Shown here in pieces: positions 12,201 through 24,200 of a stretch of DNA of 25,110 bases. The position numbers and the translations under genes were made by a program. Location: contig NW_003142798.1 in assembly GCF_000003605.2 (NCBI RefSeq), positions 571,003-596,112 on the forward strand, written 5' to 3'. Source of the DNA: Saccoglossus kowalevskii. Its lineage: Eukaryota; Hemichordata; Enteropneusta; Harrimaniidae. The notes under the pieces were generated by a model that was given only the letters and a program-made list of their open reading frames with translations, did not search any database and was not told the DNA's origin. The stretch's first letter is position 1. Every line of letters begins with the position of its first letter.

Positions 12201-15200
12201 GACATTTAATTTTACTGTTTTGAGCATATTCACCGGGTTTTAATTTCACAAATTTGTCAAGGAAACAATGAGTTTTGTTGTTATTTTTTCATGTTCATAA
12301 GATTTAATTTAGCGAAATTAAAACCCAGTGAATAATTATTACATTTACAGTATTTTTCTATCATCTAGTCCAAGATTGATCTGCTCGGGATACAATGTTC
12401 TGAAGCCAAGTAGATAGCGATGGAAACAAGCCAGCAATAAGAATCAATCTGAAAGAATAGTTGATGATACATAAATAATTCAGGAGAAAATCTGGTGTAC
12501 TGTTAATATTACTGTTTGCTTTGACAGGGTTCACTGGTTCATATTCCTGATAGTCCTGATAGTATTGTACAATGCAGTGTAGTCTTTTTAAAGATTTTAC
12601 AGTTTATAGTAGAGATGGGAAGAGACTTGGTAAGTCAAACTCTCTTCTAAAAGTTTAATCCTAATCTAAAATAATAGATGAGGTAACCAAACTGAAATTT
12701 GTCAATATTTTAAATTTCCATTGCCCACAGTGGTGTAAATTGTCAGATTATGTACACTGCGGTAATGGAAGCTGACAAAATTATCACGATGTTGGATAAC
12801 TTCACAGACGTATTGTCAAAATAAGTAACATTCTAAACAAATGCAATTTTCGGTTTATATGTGCTTCAGTTGGAGATGCACTTCTAATAGAGAAAATATG
12901 GTGAAATATGATCACACAATATAACCCATTGTGTATAAAAAACAAGTATCTTGGTTAATATGCTGACCTCGCAATGAATAATTTCCGTGGCAATATATAC
13001 TATGCATTATATAATTGTCTCTTTAAAAACCCATGACCTTAGTATAACTGGTATCTGTACTATTTTCATTTCAATGTATTAAACATAATATTTAAATAAA
13101 TTAAAAAGTGATATTTTATTGCAATGACCATTGCATAAAACCTAATCTAACCAGTGGTATGATGTGAAAGAAATACCGTTTCTACGTCAAAGTAAGACTT
13201 GTCTCGCTGAAATCATTCTTTAATCTTTTTCACCACTGGTAAAAAGATTTGTATTGCAATTTGTTCTGTAATTTTCATAATATTAGTGGTAAGTAATTTG
13301 GTGGGACCCCTTGAACGCCAATAATTTCTCCTGCTGAAATTTTTTTAAAACGCGTTTTGCACATCTCTATATAATTTTCTATTTTTTGTATTAATTTTAA
13401 ACCAAAAATGACGTAATAAATCATCACATGAAAAAATATGGAAAAATTTATTTTGTGGAAGGTGAAAAAAGTTAACTTTGGAGCTCAAAGAGTTAAAGAT
13501 TTGCTCAACTATGAGCTAGCGATATAAGCAAAAATTGACTGGTACCATAATTTTTCCTTGGTGACATTTTGCTTGCATAATGCTCCTCATTGCTATATGA
13601 TTTGTAATCATAATAAAACTCCCCTTGCTATTATTTCTCTTCATACCTTTTCATCATTTCTTATTTACTGCACTTTTTTCCCTCTTTATTTGTGTCTGCA
13701 TCTGTCCTTGCCAGTATCTTCATTACAGTAATTTAGATTGCCAAGTACAGGTCAGTTCTGATTACCCCTTACTTTTTTTTTAAGACTTTGGGTGGGCGGA
13801 GAATGCTAATTTTAATTTCATATGCATGATAATTTGCATTTTGATTTGCATACATATTTGCTTAACTTATTTACATACTGATTTGCATAACTAATTTACA
13901 TACTTATTTGCATACTTGCTTGCTACAAATACTCTGCTTATTGCATAGTTACTTCCCTCAGGGCACATAGGAAAAATGCCCCAGGAAAACCCAAGGAAAA
14001 TCTGTTCACTTGTTTTCATTGTGTTTTTGTTGTAAAATTAATAATCCTGGTTGACCATTGATTGAGCATGTCACAGTACACAGTGGTTTGTTATGATCAC
14101 TTTTGGTCAAGTTACTAAATTTGAATATTTGCAGTTCAGCAGCTCATAGAAATAGAGATCAATGCTTCATGCATATGTGACTAAAATTAGTGAGAGTTTT
14201 TTTTTTTGGCATGTGTACATGTGTAGCACAACTTTCAGCAGAAATATGGCAGTGCATGTTGCCATACTTGCCTGGAAGATGGGTGAATTGGAAAACTAGG
14301 ACAATCTTGAGTTTCTTAAAATAAGAATTCTATGTAAGGGTGGACATGGCTAACTAGTAAAAGCACTTTAAAAAGATACATTAAGGATTTGTTATATTTG
14401 GCTGAAATAACATCTATGACTTGGTGATTTCCCCAATAGTGTAAAGATTTTTTGTGTTTTACAATTTGGCTTTATTTTATGCTGTTGCTCACAAAAAATA
14501 TCTAATTTTGCACAAATAATTTGTCAAACATCCATGAAAAGGTGATTTTTGAGCCATTTATGATTGTTCCTATAATAAAACAGTTTCGTCTTTTCTCAAA
14601 ATTTCAATTAGGTACATATTGTGATTACCCAAGTATAAGATGGGACTGCTACTTATGGAGAATCCTGACAAATACTGTTTATTTTCTATGAAATAATGCT
14701 TTACTATGAATTGTTCATTTTTTATCAGTTACTCTTCAAAGAAATATTTTATGCTTCGTGAAAAACTGTTTGCAGTTATTTTTTGCGTTAGGTCTGTCTA
14801 CCCTTCAATAGCAGCAGTCATTAGTTGCACACATTTAAATTAACTTTTATCCATATGCAATTACATTGTGTGACACCTTTATGTGTACCATATGTTGATC
14901 TCTGCACTTAGGTTTTCTTGTTCTATATTGTTTGTTTACAATCAGACCTCTTATGTTGTGGTTGTCACCAGACATATTTATTACACAATTTATATTTTTG
15001 ATGCAGGTTTTTACTTTTTACTCATAAACATGTGTGGGAATACAAGTAACAATTATGTAAATTTAAAATGAAATGAAACAATCTTGTTTTCTTAGCAGTA
15101 TATCATAAATATTTATTAAAGTCATTTTAAAAAAGATAGTTCATGGATGTGGTGTGCATTTGAGGGGCTCTATCTTCAATAAATGAAATTACTCGTGTCT

Positions 15201-18200
15201 CTATCCTAAGTTACACATGGGTGTGTGGAAAGCTAATTTGTCTTGTACTTTCTAAACAGTCCTACATATTTCCTCTAAAAATAAACCACTGCCATGAAGA
15301 GCGCCCTCTTGTGGTATACTGGAAATCTTCTGAAATAGACACCCAAAATGAATATTGGTCAAATGATTTTTTCAGGAGGATATACAGAAGAAGAAAGACA
15401 AGCATTTGAAAGGTACTAGTTTAGATCTGGCAGGAATCTCCATGTTTATAATATCTAATCTGCATAAACAAATACCAGACACAAGGTAAGATGACCATGC
15501 ATGATTTAGGATTTTGTGCTTAGAGGGATAGTCAGTGCAGTAATTAGAGGTTATTCATGGATGAAAATAGAGGGAATGTGTGGTATCATGATTATTATTT
15601 CTGTGAGGCAAAGTAACATGTCTCTACTTTTGCCTCTGCATCTTACTACATGTACATATCATTCAACTTTTCGCAAGGAAGTAAATACTCAAGAGCATAA
15701 TATCTATAGCTCAGAACATATTATAGTTTCAATGTATACTGAATGTTGTTGAATACGTTGAAACTTGACGTTCAGTTTGGATTAGCTTTGGACAAGAACA
15801 AACATGGTCAATCGTACTGTGACTGATGGTGGATATGTTTATTTTACAGTGAGAGCATATGGCTGTATTCTAAGGTTTTGACGCTAAGGTTGTTACATCT
15901 GTGTTTGCCGCAGTTAAACAAAGAAATACAGAAAGCTAATGAAATAATCGGCAGTGATTCCAGAGACATAAAGGTATTTGTCTTCTCTTCACTCTTTCAG
16001 CTGATAGGGTCCATGCTCTTAAAGAATTTGTTTGTCGTTCATCAAAGCCCTACGATTTCCATCTCAAGTCCACTTTGAATGTTATTCAGCAAACATATCT
16101 CAACACCACTGAACACAAACAGTTTGAAAGTATAATGTCTCAGTGCCCCTGTTGTATTTTATGTTATATACACTGAGATTAGCCATAAAGAATATAACAA
16201 TGTTGATGTATGTTTATATTTCTGTGTAGGAATCTACCAAAGAAGCAGCTAGGACTGAGCTGAAATGTGCAGCTGATATGTTTGATACTTTGCGTAATAT
16301 CATTGATACATCCATGGAAAGTGATGACGATCCACCTACAACATTGAGATATGAAGCTGCCAAAATTGCTATACTAGATGGTAAGAAACAGAGTCATGGG
16401 GTTCTAGAAACGGCACTTTATTAGCATATTACATCTCCCATGATGCATTGCCAGACCAATGTTAATTGATGTTAATTTTCTTGGTCACAGGTGCTGCAGT
16501 GTTTTTTCCAAATAAGGAAAGACGAAGACAAGAGCTGTTTAATATGATGCAGTTTGTAATGGTGAGTGTGACTTTCATGATCTTACTCAAATACAATTAT
16601 TCTGTGATTGAACACCCCCTTGGCTTAAAAGGTAAAAATGGAGAAAAAAAATTTCAATTCAATTTGTAGGCCATCCTCGAAGTGTCCCTTTTACGAATAG
16701 ATGAAATCATTTCGGTGATTTCTTTACAGAATAAACCTCTACGAAACTTACAAACATTACATAGAAATATAAAAGCCATAAAATTGTGACTATTGCAAAA
16801 CAATTCAATCGTCAACCAGTTTGGCACTACTCGTGTGTAGTTCTCTGCATGATTGCACACATGTTTGTAATACACACACACACAGTGATTTCTCAAAATG
16901 CATATTAATTAGGAAACTGGCCCCCCCCTCCCTTTCCCAGAAATGCAAGTATAATAGTGGAGGTTACTCAAGCTTGTATTTATAGTGACAACAATTTTGT
17001 GATTTTTGCATACCTAGAATTATAAAATAGTGAACATTTACACTTATATGATCTTAAAATTTTGATGATCCCAATGTTTTTGTTGCATATTTTTTATCAC
17101 ATTGAATTATGGAGCCACACATAATATGTCTGTAATATTTGTACAGCAACAATTCATCAATAACTAGTTGATACACTTCTTGCTATTGTTTCTGTTAAAT
17201 GTATATAATTTTCATTTCTCAGAATCCACAGCAGACTTCAGCTTTTCTGACATTCCGCTCTCTGTGTAGATATTACAGTAGTGTGGATCCCAGTGGCTTA
17301 CTTGCATTGCCAACATCACCACCAAAGGTATGGACTTTGAAATGTAGAGTAACAAAATAAGCACAATGAAGTACAAGGGGGTTTGGAGCACATACATAAT
17401 TCTTATTCATGCAGCACATAAAACATCACTACTTAAATGTAGCTTATACCAAATTACTACTAATGTAACAAATAACTTCTAATATAGCACATAGCACATC
17501 ACTATTAATGTAGCACATAGCACATCACTATTAATGTAGCACATAGCACATCACTATTAATGTAGCACATATCACATCACTATTAATGTAGCACATAGCA
17601 CATCACTATTAATGTAGCACATAACACATCACTATTAATGTAGCACATATCACATCACTATTAATGTAGCACATATCACATCACTATTAATGTAGCACAT
17701 ATCACATCACTATTAATGTAGCACATAGCACATCACTATTAATGTAGCACATAACACATCACTATTAATGTAGCACATAACACATCACTATTAATGTAGC
17801 ACATATCACATCACTATTAATGTAGCACATAGCACATCACTATTAATGTAGCACATAGCACATCACTATTAATGTAGCACATGGCACATCACTATTAATG
17901 TAGCACATAGCACATCACTATTAATGTAGCACATAGTACATCACTATTAATGTAGCACATATCACATCACTATTAATGTAGCACATATCACATCACTATT
18001 AATGTAGCACATAGCACATCACTTAATGTAGCACATAGCACATCACTATTAATGTAGCACATAGCACATCACTATTAATGTAGCACATAGCACATCACTA
18101 TTAATGTAGCACATATCACTTCACTATTAATGTAGCACATAGCACATCACTATTAATGTAGCACATATCACTTCACTATTAATGTAGCACATAGCACATC

Positions 18201-21200
18201 ACTATTAATGTAGCACATAAACAACACTAATGTAGCACATAAAACATCACTACTTATGTGGCACATAGAACACCACTAGTATTGTAGAACATAATACATC
18301 ACTAGTACATGTAGCACATAAAACACTACTAGCACAATGTAGCACAACACATTGTTACAAAAACATCAAAGCTAATGTAGCACATAAAACACTACTAGCA
18401 CAATGTAGCACAACAGATTGTTACAAAAACATCAAAGCTAATGCAGCACATAAAACACTACTAGCACAATGTAGCACAACACATTGTTACAAAAACTTCA
18501 AAGCTAATGCAGCACATAAAACACTACTAGCACAATGTAGCACAACACATTGTTACAAAAACATCAAAGCTAATGTAGCACATAAAACACCACTAATAGT
18601 ATAGCACATAAAACATAACTAATACATGTATATATATAGCTGGTGTTCAGCTGATTTCACAGTATCATTAAACAAGTTATGTGAGCAAATTTCAATCATA
18701 CACACAAATAACATTTACCATTCAGCTGTTGCTTCTCAATTGTACATGCAATTGTACATGGGACTCATTTTGCTTTACCGGATCTCACCAGGAGGACTTT
18801 GATGTTGAACCTGTTCTCTCTGTAATGGAAACACTCTTATCTGTTGCTTTCAAAGAGGTAGGTTTTTTTTCTTTCATTTTTATTAAAACATTTATTCTAA
18901 AAAATGTCATGTTAAAATTAATACAAAATCAGCAGTTCTTATAAAAAAAACAATAGAATTACAAGTCTACCCCACCAGAGGGCAGCATACGCATGGGCAT
19001 TTTATGATGATGCCATCAGTCTGGGGCGGAGCTATGTCACAAGACATTCAACATACCTAATATGCGCACCACTGTACCACGTATTTCTATGGGCACTGAG
19101 TGCGCTGCTGAGGAACGCTGACCGAAGAGCCGGTGAAAGTTCAAGAAAACAACAGGAACTCAACTTTGAAGTAATCCTGAACAATCAAATTTATATGCGT
19201 TACACATGCATGGGTAATCTTGTTACACTGTTCAGGGGAGTACCAACAACCATCCCAAAGTACCGTTTTCTGAGAGTTTTTGGCTTTTGTTTTCACTGTG
19301 ATGGTTGCCATGCAGTGAAAATACCTGGATGTCCGCCCCCGAGAATCGATTACTTGTATTATAAACCAACAGGATAACATAATGTTTATCTTTATAATCT
19401 AAATTCAAAAGTTATGTGTTAAGCCAAATAAGTAATACTCCGGTATTTGCTATATGAAAAATCTATCGTGCCTTCATTTGTCTTGCACATTATACCAAAT
19501 AATCAGAATTTCCAACATGCATAACCATTTCTTTTTCTTCATTTCAGTGTGAATGCTTGTTGGCTGGGAAAGAACAGAAAGATGCCTCATCTAATCTAGT
19601 CCAATTATTATGTGCATTACAAACAAGCTTGATGTCATGGTGCTGTGAGCAGTTACAGTCAGAGAATACTAAACACAGACAGCCTGCTGTTGCTATGATA
19701 CTCAGATGTAAGTTTTCTCATAGTAACTATGATTTACATAGGACTTTCTGCTAACCATGTATAACTATAATTATACATTATCTCATTGTTATTACAGACA
19801 CTGCCATGCATAGTGAGAAATCATGTACTGTACTGAATATTCTACATAAAATAGATTCAGATGATAAATCAGGTCTTGTAGCCAAACTAGAGAATTCCTT
19901 CTTGGCAACGACACTAAGACAGTTGGTAAGTTGGAAAACAGGGACTCGTTATTGAGGTACTGTCCTTCTGTCAGAATTGGTATAACCTCAATGATTTTTA
20001 ACATATACATGTAAATTTAGTTCATGATTATTTATTTTGCTGGCAGGCAACCATTTTAAGTCTACAAACCCAATAATCATATATATAAATATGTAAAATA
20101 AATTCCTGTGTATACCTTGCTTGAAGATCTTACATCGTGACCATTTTTTTTTTTTTTGCAGCTAATAAGTGCATTTATACTACAGAACAGAATTGTAGTT
20201 ATCATGTTGTATTTCTTGTTTTTCTAACCGTTAAATTACTATGTTGATTCAACACTTTGCATAAATTTATTCTTTTCAGATTCTTTCTCTCACATTACTC
20301 AGTGACCAGCATTTACCTTCTGTTCAACTGATAACCAATTTACAACCCGTTGCAGAGAACCTGAGATGCATCGCACCTGAATTGCCAAAAATATTCCATG
20401 ATGTAAGTACATGGCATATTACTGTTTATCGATTATTTTTTGCTGCTATAGATTTTCTTGATTTGAAGATTTGTTGGCATTTGTGAAGTTGTATTGCAAT
20501 GTCACTGACACTTGTTATTTGACCACATGGGAATTGACCATTTTCCGTTCACTGCAAGAATCACACGTTATACGTGAAATCGAACGTAAAAACAGGACAA
20601 ACAAAGGTCATAGCGACGTAGTGGCATCAGACTTCGCACGGGATTCGACAAATGCAAATGTATTTTGGGGGACATTTTCAAGCTTAATAATGTGCTGTAC
20701 ACGTTTGACGATGAGCAATTTTGATTAAGTGAGGGTATTCGAAAGCAATATTCCTCTGTTGAAGATCAGCCGGTTGATGTGAGCTATGAAATAAAGAAAT
20801 TCGAGTTCAAAATCAAATCGTTCAGTTTTTGCGGCAGACGTTCGACGCACGTCTTTCATGCAACTCGTGAGATCTCGCAGTTGAACAGAAAATCACCTAT
20901 TGTTTTATCACATAATTGTTATCAGCTTCTTCACTTATGAAGAATTTTTAGGTGGGAGGTGTGTATGGTGGTCATATTGGATTTCAAATTCTTTTAGGTT
21001 AATGTAGCTGGCTTCTTGAAGAATTTTTAAAAATAACTTGTATTATCATATCTATGTTTTCTGATATGAAGAATATTTTCTTTCCTTGCTTATTTTATGT
21101 TTTATAAAACGAGCAAATGGATACCTTATTACTGTTGTATTATTGTGCAGGTAGTTCTCAATTATTATTGCAGCTGAGAGGAATTGCTGTAATAAAAAGA

Positions 21201-24200
21201 CGTAGGTTTGTTTGTACTTATAAAACATGTTCTTTTAATTAGTGAGCTTAATATTAGCAGATCAAAGTAAATCCTTTTCTTTTTTGAACACCATGACTTC
21301 TCTTATGCCCTTCCTCCTTTACACAGGTGGACAGTATAGCTTGGAAGAATGTGAATCAAGAAAGTGTAACTTTACGTACATGGAATATTGAGTCTACACA
21401 TAATTATGAAAACAATCTACACATTACTCAGATATTCTACTGTCCCGGTGCCTCATCTTTCCATGTAGAATTTGACTCCAGATGTGAAACTGAGAAAAGG
21501 TTAGAATTACTCCAGAATCAGTAATTACACATGTTTGAATGTGCCTACATTTATTATTGAGGGAGAAAGAATACTCACCCTTCCAGTACTTGCACAAACA
21601 GTGCCTCTCTTTTGCTCTCATCACTAATTTCGTCTTTTAATCTTTCTCTGCCCTTCTTATAACTCTGCTTACTTCTTGTCTTTTTTACTTCTTCCCCTAT
21701 TTCTCATCTATCTTACTCCTTCCTCTTCCTCTACAACTGCCTTTACTTCTCCTGTCATATCTATCTTTACTTCACTCTCTTATAACTCTATTCATTTCCC
21801 ATCACTCCTCCTCTTCTCTCAAAACTTTCTCTGCAATTCACATTACTTTTCTTTGCAGATATGACTATCTAGAGTTCACTGATGCCCGAGGAGTCAAACA
21901 GAGATTTGATCAGAAGATTGGCAGTGACAAGTGGCCGAAGTCAATCAAATTCAAAGGTGGACCCAGACTGCAATTTCTCTTTCACTCGGATAGTAGTAAT
22001 AATGAATGGGGATATAAATTCACAGTGAGTAGATTTTAACCACATGGTGGTTTATTTGTTACTGTAAAAACTTGAATTCATATTAGGAAATGAACTTCTT
22101 CATAAAAATGTCCAATAGGATTCCTATGTGATTTGAAACATTAATATAAAAAATATATAATTAATGTAGAAATTGGATACCTAAAAGATTGCATGAATGT
22201 TGTTTAGGACATTGTTCTCTGTCGTGTATGACTTGTGCTGTGTTATAACTTAAGACAAGCAGCAATTAAGCCAAGTTACCCTGTTCTATAAGCCTGGTTT
22301 TGTAAGGAAGTTGTGTTACCATTAAAGTACATTCTTTTTTACCAGGTGGCTGCTAAAGGTTGTCCTGATGTCTCTCTATCTTGGTTGTTTGATCTACAAC
22401 TTGGTCTTTCCAAATTATTTGGTAAACTTTGTGCTTCAACAATGGACACAAGACAAGGTAAATAGAACCCCACTTTACATTTGTGTACAAGATTTCATTT
22501 CTGTAAACACTACTAAAATTATATTCATCCATGTTTGGAGAGCCCTATATTCTTTGTGCATCAATTCTGGGCCAAACTATTGTATTGCAAATGTAGGTTG
22601 AAACATGATAGTTTTTACAGCCCTGATTATACATCGATTTAGAGAAATGTACTCTGATATCTACAAAACTAAGTGGTCAGTGCTTCACAACATACTGTTT
22701 TCCTATTAGTAACTCATATTAAACCATTTCTATTTTTGTATCAGGGGTAGCTAAGATTGCTACTACTGAGAGCAGTAAGTCAATCGATGGACAAGATGAT
22801 GATGAATTATCACTCTTAAGAAGTGATATCTGGAGCACATTGTTTCGAGGTGGTTACATGGTGGGAAAAATTACAAGATCACTATCTGGAAACTTTGTGA
22901 GTTTCTTCTCTTACTAAAAAACTGAAAAAAAGACTAGTATTGCAGCTTGGTGGTTTAACTGTGGGAGATGTGATTGGGTGGTCATGTTCACAAGGAGAGA
23001 GCAAGGTGATCTAAACACCTGAACATAAAGTTTTAGAATTCAATTAATATTGGCAACAGGATTACATGTAGTTTCAATTGTTGTCATCGCTGTTTTTTGT
23101 TGGCGACAGGAAAATTTGTGTTCAATCATTTCTCAGACTCGATATTATCAACTTATTTATAATCTTGCTGCAGTTCAATTTTGGTGGGGCTAGCTCATAT
23201 ATTTTTCGAGATGTTGGTGAAAATATCCTCTCTTACCCGTCGCTTAAACAGAAGGAGGAATCTGTAATTGAAGAATTCAATTTTGTAGTGACTAGTGTGT
23301 ATATACATGAAAATTTGCCTAGAATTAGATATTCATTTCTTTATCTATATCACGTAACATGTCCAGATCTATCATGTCCAAACTTCATACATAACACATA
23401 TGTACATTTTTTTTTACGATTCAATTCAAGATGCATCTGAATATGGTTGAATGGAGACCATTTTAATTCGTCAAAATCATACACATATGCAATAATCAAA
23501 TATGGCACAAATGGCCATTTTAATTTAAAATGGTCGATAGGTGGTAATTTTGTTGTTTTTGATTCATTCTACAGTGATTACAATTCATTTACAGTTTTTG
23601 TTTTATGGTCATTTCATCGTATTAACATATCTCTTACGACATCGTGGGTAAGGTGTTCAATAGTGTAACTATGTTATTAATTAATTGTAATTTTTTCCTA
23701 GGAGACCAGCTCATCTGAGTCAGTTGTCAATGCATTTCTTACTAATGTAGCCGAGGAGGAAGCAGGGTTGTCAACAGAACTGTTAAACAAGTAAGACTAT
23801 TTTTGTTATGTGTGTATGATTTTGAGTTGGTGGTATACTTCATTGTTATTATTTTAGAAATTTAATGAAAGTCTCTTTGACTTTTTGTCTCTAGGACCTC
23901 AATGAGTAGTTTACTACTACTTAATTTTGCAATAATCTGTCGTCTCAATATTAAATGTGCTTTACACTTTTGTTGTCCAATCTGTGTGAAAAGTCTTTAA
24001 TAATTATAATACCTGTCATCAATGTGTCTTCATAATATCTAGCAGTGTTTAAAAAATAGTCAAAGCCTAGAACTTTACATTAGGGCTGACAAGGCTGACC
24101 CGACAGACATGCTTCTTGAATCTGTTGATGAACGTGAAAATGATACATACTGTTCACAATGACACAATTATGGTGAAAAACTTATCTCAGTGTGCATATT

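Larger units (their letters stand above)
12630..15375 (+). other. ZZEF1: Intron 19
   Basis: The longest intron, 2,746 bp. It holds a loose inverted repeat with ACCAGTGGT / ACCACTGGT arms (about 13154 and 13232), the candidate microexon at 13715-13750, the ATTTGCAT cluster at 13832-13913 and a CTCF-like motif at 15301-15314. The rest is AT-rich with no supported gene; open frames at 14883 and 15221 have no recognisable content. Confidence 0.85.

Noticed and set aside
13118-13262. Possible inverted-repeat element with ACCAGTGGT / ACCACTGGT arms
   Set aside because: Arms pair over only about nine bases plus a scattered ATTGCAAT match, with no clear end or target duplication.
13729-13750. A 22-nt exon starting at the inner TTCATTACAG acceptor
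   Set aside because: Twenty-two nt would break the frame and the phase 0 reading starts with a stop; the 36-nt version using CCTTGCCAG fits instead.
19141-19380. Minus-strand gene in intron 25
   Set aside because: Open in both directions over the same island, no recognisable domain, no splice or start context; better explained by its base composition.
20162-20194. Extra exon after the T-run acceptor in intron 27 (reads LISAFILQNRI)
   Set aside because: The donor ATT|GTAGTT is poor and exons 27 and 28 align to human without it. A loose hydrophobic resemblance to exon 28 is not enough for a call.
23078-23440. Longest open frame in the window, 120 codons, plus strand
   Set aside because: It lies wholly in intron 32 between well-placed exons, has no conserved motif, an AT-driven residue mix, and no signal that would make it a gene.
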